Below, one piece after another: positions 1 to 4,662 of a stretch of DNA of 5,554 nucleotides. The position numbers and the translations under genes were made by a program. Each line of letters opens with the position of its first letter. The first letter of the stretch is position 1. The notes beneath the pieces are model-generated. The model did no database searches. It saw nothing but the letters and a program-made list of their open reading frames with translations, and was not told where the DNA came from. The DNA lies in the NCBI GenBank assembly GCA_020696885.1, contig JAJFMS010000292.1:1-5554 (forward strand), given 5' to 3'. Origin of the DNA: Armatimonadota bacterium (GTDB lineage Bacteria > Armatimonadota > SYMT01).

Positions 1-1
1 C

Positions 2-322
2 TCCGTGGACGCGCTCTCCTTCATCACCCACCGGGAGCGGGCCTACAGCCGCGGAAAGCAGCTCGTGGAGCGGCTGAAGGAGATCCTCCCGCGGCAGATG
101 TTCGAGATCCGGATCCAGGCGGCGCTCGGGGCGAAGGTCGTGGCTGCGGAGAGCGTGCGGCCGATGCGGAAGGACGTTCTTGCCAAGTGCTACGGCGGTG
201 ACATCAGCCGGAAGCGCAAGCTGCTGGAGAAGCAGAAGGAAGGTAAGAAGCGGATGAAGTCCGTGGGGCGAATCGAGATCCCGCAGGAGGCGTTCCTCTC
301 GGTGCTGCGGGTGAGCGATTAG
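2..322 (+). CDS. lepA: Elongation factor 4 (LepA), C-terminal fragment
   Basis: This is the last 106 codons of lepA; the reading frame is open to the left edge, so the GTG at position 5 is an internal valine codon and not a start. EF4/LepA is a ribosome-binding translational GTPase related to EF-G that acts in the cytoplasm during translation. The visible part covers the end of the EF-G-like domain V and the LepA-specific C-terminal domain. The diagnostic stretch [20 protein letters not shown] lies at about residues 57-76 of the fragment, followed by QKEGKKRMK and IPQEAF near the end, closely matching what is known of LepA in other bacteria. The GTPase domain lies outside the window. The gene ends with TAG, and no other gene follows on this strand for about 250 bp, so no operon partner is visible downstream. 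Identification is secure from the C-terminal signature alone. Confidence 0.96.
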   Translation, partial: SVDALSFITHRERAYSRGKQLVERLKEILPRQMFEIRIQAALGAKVVAAESVRPMRKDVLAKCYGGDISRKRKLLEKQKEGKKRMKSVGRIEIPQEAFLSVLRVSD

Positions 323-326
323 GCTC

Positions 327-413
327 GGGAGACCTCCCCGGCCTTCGGCCACCCCCTGGTGGTTAGTGATTAGTGGCTGGCGGTTGGGAGACCGCCCCCC
401 GCCTTCGGCCACC
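327..413. repeat. Direct repeat pair (about 27-28 bp) downstream of lepA
   Basis: Copy A (327-353) and copy B (386-413) share GGGAGACC, then a C-rich stretch of 6 or 7 bases, then GCCTTCGGCCACC. A third, partial copy lies at 484-502 (GGAGACC followed by CCTCCCCGGCC). Copy A contains the small hairpin GGCC-TTC-GGCC (340-350). The CCACC at 349-353 can also pair with GGTGG at 358-362. No T-tract follows, so a classical intrinsic terminator for lepA is not shown, although the region lies where one would be expected. The spacer 323-569 otherwise holds only the heptamer array and a possible promoter; I see no gene in it. Confidence 0.6.
356..390. repeat. Degenerate 7-bp tandem repeat array
   Basis: Five consecutive heptamers can be read: CTGGTGG (356-362), TTAGTGA (363-369), TTAGTGG (370-376), CTGGCGG (377-383) and TTGGGAG (384-390). 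The approximate consensus is YTRGTGG. The array lies between the two copies of the direct repeat, and its last unit overlaps the start of copy B. A second array with the same unit is found at 4578-4612, and the two share the 12-mer ATTAGTGGCTGG (369-380 and 4577-4588). The repeat is directly visible; its function is unknown. Confidence 0.65.
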
Positions 414-457
414 TCCGCCCGAGGGCCCCGCCATCCGGTCCGATGGAGAGGGGGCCG

Positions 458-466
458 TGGTATAGA
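458..466 (+). promoter_or_regulatory. Possible extended -10 promoter for the nucleotidyltransferase gene
   Basis: The sequence TGGTATAGA matches an extended -10 element (TGn followed by a TATAAT-like hexamer, four of six matches). No good -35 hexamer is visible at the usual distance, which fits the extended -10 class but is weak evidence in an unknown phylum. Transcription from here would leave a leader of roughly 95 nt before the chosen start at 570. This is a tentative call. Confidence 0.25.
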
Positions 467-569
467 GGGAGGGATGCTGGGCAGGAGACCCCTCCCCGGC
501 CCATCTGCGATATCTCCGGCGAGGAGCACCATGTTCGGAAGTGGGGCGCTGCTATTTCGAGAGTTTGCT

Positions 570-1160
570 ATGAGCGAACCGCTTCCTCTAGCCACCCTCC
601 ACGACGCGATCCTCGAGTTCCTTCGCGACCGCGACGACGCGGTGGTGTTCGGTGCCATGGCGGTCAACGCTTACGTCACCGAGCCGCGGATGACGCAGGA
701 CGTGGACATCGCATCGCCGCGAGCCGTTGCGCTGGCCGAGGAGCTGCGTGACCATCTCAACCGCCGTTTCCAGATCGCAGTGCGGATTCGGGAGGTGGGC
801 GAGGGGATCGGTTACCGGCTCTACCAGGTGCGCAATGACGGGAACCGTCATCTGGTGGACCTGCGCCCCGTAGTTGCGCTGCCGCCATTGATCCGCGTGT
901 CAGGAGTGCCGGTAGTGGCTCCCGAGGAGTTGATCGCCGGGAAGGTTCTGGCGTTTGTGGGCCGTCACGGGCAACCAAAGTCCTTCACCGATCGTCGCGA
1001 CCTCGCCCTGCTGCTGCTCCGCTTCCCAGAGCTTAAGGTGGAGCAGGGCATGGTTCGAGAGAGGCTGGACGCCGCCGGTGCCGGCGCGGAGGTCCTTCGC
1101 CAATGGGATGACCTTGTAGCAGAGGAGATCATCCCCGAGGACGAGGACACCGGTTGGTGA
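570..1160 (+). CDS. AbiEii/MNT-like nucleotidyltransferase, stand-alone
   Basis: This encodes a 196-residue cytoplasmic protein with the layout of the minimal nucleotidyltransferase superfamily that includes AbiEii/MenT-type toxins. Near the N-terminus FGAMAVNAYV (27-36) stands for the usual glycine-rich hG[GS] motif. It is followed by R40 and the metal-binding pair D44-V-D46 in the R.TQDVD context. D97 (HLVDLRP) is a candidate third carboxylate. The C-terminal part has the family-like pattern EELIAGKVLAFVGR (119-132) and DRRDLALLLL (141-150). Known members transfer a nucleotide to tRNA or protein, some as toxins; the substrate here is unknown. The start is debatable: ATG 531 is in frame and has GAGGAG four bases upstream, but codons 531-569 have AT-rich third positions unlike the rest, and homology-like sequence begins after 570. 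No antitoxin gene of the AbiEi type is beside it. The glycine motif reads G-A rather than G-G or G-S, so activity is not certain. Confidence 0.75.
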   Translation: MSEPLPLATLHDAILEFLRDRDDAVVFGAMAVNAYVTEPRMTQDVDIASPRAVALAEELRDHLNRRFQIAVRIREVGEGIGYRLYQVRNDGNRHLVDLRPVVALPPLIRVSGVPVVAPEELIAGKVLAFVGRHGQPKSFTDRRDLALLLLRFPELKVEQGMVRERLDAAGAGAEVLRQWDDLVAEEIIPEDEDTGW

Positions 1161-1188
1161 GCCCTCCCAGGCGGCGGCTCTGGATCCC

Positions 1189-1220
1189 TTGAACTGACCG
1201 GTACCGCCCGCGGTACGTAT
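1189..1220 (+). promoter_or_regulatory. Operator-like inverted repeat with possible promoter
   Basis: A perfect inverted repeat, GTACCG-CCCG-CGGTAC, lies at 1201-1216. It is preceded by TTGAAC (1189-1194), a fair -35 hexamer, and followed by TACGTAT (1214-1220), a weak -10 candidate at 19 bp spacing. An inverted repeat inside a promoter spacer is a common repressor or activator site arrangement, but no regulator gene is present and the -10 match is poor. It lies about 145 bp upstream of the first propeller gene, whose transcription it could control. Confidence 0.3.
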
Positions 1221-1244
1221 GTAAGGTCAGAGAACCGTTGTCTC

Positions 1245-1302
1245 GCGCCGCCGACTGCGGCGCACCTCCCAGATCATCGAAACCGAACCCGGCGTTTCGG
1301 GT
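1245..1302 (+). promoter_or_regulatory. Two hairpins in the leader of the first propeller gene
   Basis: The first hairpin is perfect, with a 7-bp stem: GCGCCGC (1245-1251), loop CGACT, GCGGCGC (1257-1263). The second is smaller: ACCCG (1287-1291), a 6-nt loop, CGGGT (1298-1302). Neither has a T-tract. They could belong to a structured 5' leader of the propeller operon or to the 3' end of the nucleotidyltransferase transcript. I recognise no known riboswitch. The rest of 1161-1361 shows only the inverted repeat upstream and the ribosome binding site AGGAG at 1346-1350. Confidence 0.35.
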
Positions 1303-1361
1303 CTCGTCTGTAGGGCTGTTGCGGCCCATCCGATCCCCCGTTTACAGGAGTGTCTCGCCTC

Positions 1362-2666
1362 ATGTCTTTGCGACCCCTCGCACTGCTCGGAACTACGCTG
1401 GCGTTGGCCGGCATTGCCACCGCTGCTGCTCCGCTGGAGCCGGTGGGCGGCACCATCAAAGCCAAGGCGGGCGAGTGGCCCCAGTGGCGCGGCGCGGCGC
1501 GGACCGGCCTCTCCGATGAGAAGGGCCTGTTAAAGAGCTGGCCGGCGACGGGCCCGCGGCTCCTCTGGAAGGCGACCGGTCTGGGCGGCGGATACTCTAC
1601 CCCCTCGGTGGGCGGCGGCCGCATCTATGGGATGGGCTACCGCGGCGCGGACGAGGTGGTCTGGGCGCTGGATGAGAAGACCGGCCGCGGCGTCTGGATC
1701 ACCCCGCCGATCGCGCCGGCGAATGGACAGGTCGGCTATCCGGAAGGATCCCGCTGCACCCCGACGTTGGACGGCAACCGCCTCTACGCGCTGGGCGTGA
1801 GCGGGGACCTGGTGTGCCTGGACGCCGCCACCGGCAAGGAGATCTGGCACAAGCACCTGGTGCGCGAGTTCGGCGGCAGCGTGCCGAACTGGGGCTACTG
1901 CGAATCGCCGCTGATCGACGGTGACAAGGTGATTGTCACGCCCGGCGGCCGGCAATCCACGCTGGTGGCGCTAAACAAGACCACCGGGGACGTGATCTGG
2001 CGCGGCCAGGTGCCGCAGGGCGACGCGGCGGCCTACTCGTCCGCCATCGCGGCGGACGTGGACGGCCAGCGCCAGTACATCCAGTACGTCACCGGCGGCG
2101 TGGTGGGCGTGGCCGCGAAGGACGGACGCTTCCTGTGGCGCTACAACCACCCGGCTAACGGCATTGTGATCTCCACCCCGGTCTACCACGACCACCACGT
2201 CTTCGCGAGCACCGCTTACGGGAAGGGCGGCGGCCTGGTGAAGCTCACCACGAAGCCGGATGGATCGGTGGACGCGCAGGAAGTGTACTTCGACCAGCAG
2301 ATGCAGAACCACCACGGCGGGATCCTGCTCCTGGGCGACCAGATCTACTACGCCGAGGGCCACAATGGCGCGAGCCTGGTCTGCCGCGATTTCAAGACCG
2401 GCAAGCTCCTGTGGCAGGACCCGCAGAAGCGGAAGGTCTCGCTGACCTCGGCGGACGGCCTGCTGTTCGCCCGGAGCGAGCGCGGCACGATGATTCTGGT
2501 GGAGGCGAACTCGGCCTCGCTGGTGGAGAAGGGCAGCTTCGAGCCGCCGGACCGCAGCGGCAAGAACGCCTGGGCGCACCCGGTGGTGGCCGGCGGTAAG
2601 CTGTACCTGCGCGATCAGGACGTGCTGCAGTGCTACGACGTGAAGAACGCGCCTGCGGCTCCCTGA
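1362..2666 (+). CDS. Exported PQQ-like beta-propeller protein (first tandem copy)
   Basis: This encodes 434 residues beginning with a Sec signal peptide: R4, a hydrophobic core at about 5-18 and a cleavage region ATAAA at 19-23, with no lipobox cysteine. The mature protein starts with the family hallmark WPQWRG...RTGLS (39-51). It then carries repeated blades of the type h.h.D..TG...W: 99-112, 150-162 (LVCLDAATGKEIW), 201-213, 247-259 and 339-351, plus closing strands near 377-393 and 421-428. This fits a seven- or eight-bladed propeller. Conserved family segments include NWGYCESPLIDGDKVIVTPG (176-195), MQNHHGG (314-320) and HPVVAGGKLYLRDQD (406-420). PQQ-binding dehydrogenase residues are not evident, so binding of PQQ is not implied and the ligand is unknown. 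The start at ATG 1362 has AGGAG at 1346-1350, spaced 11 bases; the in-frame GTG at 1350 overlaps that site and is less likely. It is the first gene of a tandem pair. Confidence 0.9.
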   Translation: MSLRPLALLGTTLALAGIATAAAPLEPVGGTIKAKAGEWPQWRGAARTGLSDEKGLLKSWPATGPRLLWKATGLGGGYSTPSVGGGRIYGMGYRGADEVVWALDEKTGRGVWITPPIAPANGQVGYPEGSRCTPTLDGNRLYALGVSGDLVCLDAATGKEIWHKHLVREFGGSVPNWGYCESPLIDGDKVIVTPGGRQSTLVALNKTTGDVIWRGQVPQGDAAAYSSAIAADVDGQRQYIQYVTGGVVGVAAKDGRFLWRYNHPANGIVISTPVYHDHHVFASTAYGKGGGLVKLTTKPDGSVDAQEVYFDQQMQNHHGGILLLGDQIYYAEGHNGASLVCRDFKTGKLLWQDPQKRKVSLTSADGLLFARSERGTMILVEANSASLVEKGSFEPPDRSGKNAWAHPVVAGGKLYLRDQDVLQCYDVKNAPAAP

Positions 2667-2675
2667 GCCGCAGGC
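2651..2675 (+). other. Perfect 10-bp hairpin across the stop codon of the first propeller gene
   Basis: GCCTGCGGCT (2651-2660) pairs perfectly with AGCCGCAGGC (2666-2675) around the loop CCCTG. The TGA stop (2664-2666) sits at the loop edge. No T-tract follows and the next gene's ribosome binding site begins 7 bases later, so this is more likely an mRNA stability or partial attenuation element than a full terminator. Part of the stem is coding sequence. The tandem copy has the same last 12 coding bases (3959-3970) but only a degraded counterpart of the hairpin. Confidence 0.6.
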
Positions 2676-2692
2676 TTCGTGAAGGAGATCGC

Positions 2693-3970
2693 ATGATTGT
2701 TCGACGTGCCGCGCTGGCGTTAAGCGTACTGACCGTGGCGGGTCTGACGGCGGCCACGGCGGTGGCGCAGGCTCCCCGCACCGGCAACTGGCCGCAGTGG
2801 CGCGGGCCGGACCGCACCGGCGTCTCAACCGAGAAGGGCCTGCTGAAGAGCTGGCCGGTGGAAGGTCCGAAGCTGCTCTGGCGGGCCGCGGGGCTGGGTG
2901 GAGGGAACTCCACGCCGTCCGTGGCGGATGGGAAGATCTTCGGCGTGAGCTACCAGGGCCAGGATGAGGTGGTCTGGGCAATCAGCGAAGAAGACGGGAA
3001 GCCGCTCTGGAAGACGCGCATCGCCGCGTCCAACTTCTCCATCGGTCGGCAGGCGCAAGACGGCTCCGCGGGCACTCCCACGGTGGACAAGAACCGCGTC
3101 TACGCCATCGGCGAGAGCGGCGACCTGGTCTGCCTGGACGAGGCTTCCGGAAAGCTCCTTTGGCAGAAGAACCTGGTTAAGGAGTTCGGCGGCGCGGTTC
3201 CCAAGTGGGGCTACAGCGAGTCGCCGCTGATCGATGGCGACAAGGTGATCGCTACCCCCGGCGGGCGCGACGCCACGATCCTCGCCCTGAACAAGACGAA
3301 CGGGAACGAGATCTGGCGCTCGAAGATCGCGGAGGGGGATATGGCCGGGTACTCCTCGGCCATCGTCGCGACCGTCGCGGGGGAGCGGGAGTATATCCAG
3401 TTCCTGGGCGGCGGCGTGGTTGGCGTGTCCGCTGCGGACGGCGCGTTCCGCTGGCGGTACAGCACGCCGGCCAACCCCACGGCGAACTGCTCCACCCCGA
3501 TCTTCCGGGACAACCACGTCTTCGCGGCCTCGGGCTACAACACCGGCGGCGGCCTGGCGAAGCTGGAGAAGGGCGCAAACGGCATCACCGCCACCGAAGT
3601 GTACTTCACCAAGCGGATGCAGAACCACCACGGCGGGATGGTGCTGGTAGGCGATTACGTTTACGGGTTCGATCAGGCCAACCTCACCTGCATCGACTTC
3701 AAGACCGGCGAGGTGAAGTGGTCCGACCGCAGCGTGGGCAAAGGCTCCGTCACTTACGCCGATGGGCTCATCTACGCCCGCAGCGAGCGTGGTCCGGTCG
3801 CCATCGTGGAAGCCAATCCCGCTGCTTACGTGGAGAAGGGCCGCTTCACGCCGCCGGACAAGCTGGGCGGCACCACCTGGCCGCATCCGGTGGTGACGGC
3901 CGGTCACCTCTACCTGCGCGACCAGGACCAGATCTTCTGCTACGAGCTAAAAGATCCGGCGGCTCCCTGA
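2693..3970 (+). CDS. Exported PQQ-like beta-propeller protein (second tandem copy)
   Basis: This 425-residue protein aligns with the preceding gene product along nearly its whole length and is an evident paralogue. A Sec signal peptide (R4, R5, hydrophobic 6-20) ends at a typical AVA-Q site (23-26). Hallmarks in order are NWPQWRGPDRTGVS (32-45), blades at 94-106, 145-157 (LVCLDEASGKLLW), 196-208, 242-254 and 331-343, then MQNHHGG (309-315) and LYLRDQD (406-412). Three cysteines (147, 333, 416) match positions in the first copy, while C180 of that copy is S174 here. The start ATG is preceded by AAGGAG (2682-2687) at 5-base spacing, the strongest ribosome binding site of the window. The 26-bp gap from the upstream stop implies cotranscription. 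The product probably acts in the periplasm or at the cell surface; the ligand and partners are unknown. Names such as BamB are often given to this family but the gene context does not support that role. Confidence 0.9.
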   Translation: MIVRRAALALSVLTVAGLTAATAVAQAPRTGNWPQWRGPDRTGVSTEKGLLKSWPVEGPKLLWRAAGLGGGNSTPSVADGKIFGVSYQGQDEVVWAISEEDGKPLWKTRIAASNFSIGRQAQDGSAGTPTVDKNRVYAIGESGDLVCLDEASGKLLWQKNLVKEFGGAVPKWGYSESPLIDGDKVIATPGGRDATILALNKTNGNEIWRSKIAEGDMAGYSSAIVATVAGEREYIQFLGGGVVGVSAADGAFRWRYSTPANPTANCSTPIFRDNHVFAASGYNTGGGLAKLEKGANGITATEVYFTKRMQNHHGGMVLVGDYVYGFDQANLTCIDFKTGEVKWSDRSVGKGSVTYADGLIYARSERGPVAIVEANPAAYVEKGRFTPPDKLGGTTWPHPVVTAGHLYLRDQDQIFCYELKDPAAP

Positions 3971-3984
3971 AGCGCCGTTGGCGC

Positions 3985-4097
3985 GGGGAAATGAGGTAAC
4001 GGTGGGGAGATGGGGAAATGTCAGGCGCCTCGGGCGCGAGCTGCATTTCCCCATTTCCGTGTTTCCTCGTTTCCTCGTTTCCCCATTTCCTTTCCCC
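3985..4097. repeat. 8-bp repeat array, in two opposite orientations
   Basis: Six consecutive octamers run from 4044 to 4091: CATTTCCC, CATTTCCG, TGTTTCCT, CGTTTCCT, CGTTTCCC and CATTTCCT, followed by TTCCCC. On the minus strand the unit reads roughly GGGAAAYG. Units in the opposite orientation lie upstream: GGGAAATG at 3986-3993, a diverged AGGTAACG at 3994-4001, and GGGAAATG at 4013-4020. The whole array therefore forms an inverted arrangement in the gap between the second propeller gene and the small exported protein gene. No coding role fits; frames reading through it give low-complexity peptides. Confidence 0.7.
4006..4058 (+). other. Long composite hairpin between the second propeller gene and the small exported gene
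   Basis: Bases 4006-4020 (GGAGATGGGGAAATG) pair with 4044-4058 over 15 bp, with one G-U wobble at 4009/4055. The loop contains an inner stem: CAG (4022-4024) with CTG (4041-4043), then GCGCC (4025-4029), loop TCG, GGCGC (4033-4037). A smaller perfect hairpin, GCGCC-GTT-GGCGC, lies just upstream at 3972-3984. No clean T-tract follows the stem, so premature termination, RNA processing or protection of the upstream message are all possible. Confidence 0.55.
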
Positions 4098-4113
4098 GCC
4101 CTGGAGGCCACTG

Positions 4114-4581
4114 ATGAAGACCACTCGAAGAACGCTCACCGCGCTGCTTATACTCCCGGCGCTGTTCGTGGCCGGGCGTGCCTTTTCGCAGGAGAAGGCC
4201 GCCCCCAAGAAGCCGGAAGTGGCTGGGGCGTGGACCGGTACGTGGGAGCTCTACTCCCCGCCGGCTCCCGGCGCCGCGCCGCGCAAGTCGCTGATCCCGC
4301 CGATGGCGCTGGAAGCGAAGGTGGAGGAGATGCCGGGCGGGAAGTGGCAGGCCACCTTCGAGGGCGATGCCGGCGGGAAGTACAAGTACACCATCAAGAT
4401 GCTGGGCCGGCAGGCGGGTGGCATCGTGCTCTTCCAGGGCACGGCGGACCTGGGCGAGAAGGACGGCGGCGTCTACGACTGGATCGGCCGGGCGAACGAC
4501 AAGGAGTTCATCGGCTTCTACACCAGCGAGGGGCACACCGGCACGTTCCGGCTGACCCGGCCCAAGCCGGCGGCGAATTAG
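4114..4581 (+). CDS. Small exported protein of unknown family
   Basis: This is a 155-residue protein that I do not recognise. It opens with a Sec signal peptide: K2 and R5-R6, a hydrophobic core at about 8-20, and an AFS-Q cleavage site at 24-26. A short Lys/Pro linker (27-35) precedes a compact domain of about 115 residues. This domain starts with GAWTGTWELYSP (38-49) and alternates polar and hydrophobic residues, as in KWQATFEGD, YKYTIKML, IVLFQGTADL and GTFRLTRP. It suggests an all-beta, possibly lipocalin-like barrel; that is inference from pattern only. No cysteines are present. The chosen ATG has GGAGG (4103-4107) at 6-base spacing and begins the signal peptide. An in-frame upstream ATG at 4018 would read through the octamer array and is rejected. 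It lies 143 bp after the second propeller gene and probably shares its transcript, unless the hairpin in the gap uncouples them. Confidence 0.85.
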   Translation: MKTTRRTLTALLILPALFVAGRAFSQEKAAPKKPEVAGAWTGTWELYSPPAPGAAPRKSLIPPMALEAKVEEMPGGKWQATFEGDAGGKYKYTIKMLGRQAGGIVLFQGTADLGEKDGGVYDWIGRANDKEFIGFYTSEGHTGTFRLTRPKPAAN

Positions 4582-4612
4582 TGGCTGGTGGATAGTGACT
4601 GGTGAGAAGCGG
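4578..4612. repeat. Second degenerate 7-bp tandem repeat array
   Basis: The heptamers are TTAGTGG (4578-4584), CTGGTGG (4585-4591), ATAGTGA (4592-4598), CTGGTGA (4599-4605) and a diverged GAAGCGG (4606-4612). The unit is the same as in the array after lepA. The first unit supplies the TAG stop codon of the small exported protein gene, and the last unit merges with the left arm of the terminator. Confidence 0.6.
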
Positions 4613-4650
4613 GAGGACGGCGGGTGATTCCGCCAGCCTCCCGCTTTTCT
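4605..4650 (+). terminator. Intrinsic terminator between convergent genes
   Basis: AAGCGGGAGG (4607-4616) pairs perfectly with CCTCCCGCTT (4637-4646). Inside it GGCGG (4619-4623) pairs with CCGCC (4630-4634) around a 6-nt loop, with a small AC/AG internal mismatch. The right arm runs into TTTTCT (4645-4650), a plus-strand T-tract, so it should end the propeller operon transcript. On the minus strand the tract after the stem reads CTTCTCACC, which is weaker, but the stem may still slow transcription coming from the convergent gene that ends at 4663. Confidence 0.85.
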
Positions 4651-4662
4651 AGGTCGTGCCGG

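Noticed and set aside
366..569. Longer N-terminal extension of the nucleotidyltransferase (start at 366 or 531)
   Set aside because: The 366 extension translates the repeat region into Pro/Arg/Gly-rich sequence. The 531 start has a GAGGAG upstream and cannot be excluded, but its extra 13 codons have AT-rich third positions unlike the rest of the gene.
1971..2981. Long minus-strand open frame of 336 codons opposite the two propeller genes
   Set aside because: It is antisense to strongly recognisable coding sequence, is rich in Arg, Pro, Ala and His, and spans the gap between two real genes. This is typical of shadow frames in GC-rich DNA.
2825..3907. Minus-strand open frame of 360 codons opposite the second propeller gene
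   Set aside because: It is fully contained within the antisense of a well-supported gene, has no ribosome binding site or recognisable domain, and mirrors the codon bias of the sense strand.
1362..3970. PQQ-dependent dehydrogenase or BamB assignment for the tandem propellers
   Set aside because: Only the generic blade repeats are seen. Dehydrogenase cofactor and catalytic residues are not recognisable, neither product has a lipobox as BamB usually does, and no outer-membrane assembly genes are adjacent.
3205..3999. Plus-strand open frame of 264 codons in another frame of the second propeller gene
   Set aside because: It is a low-complexity, Arg/Gly/His-rich translation overlapping a clear family match; a frame shadow.
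3985..4097. CRISPR array
   Set aside because: The units are only 8 bp, directly adjacent with no spacers, and no cas genes are present.
4018..4113. Upstream ATG at 4018 as the start of the small exported protein
   Set aside because: It would place the octamer array inside the protein and bury the signal peptide; GGAGG at 4103-4107 clearly marks ATG 4114.
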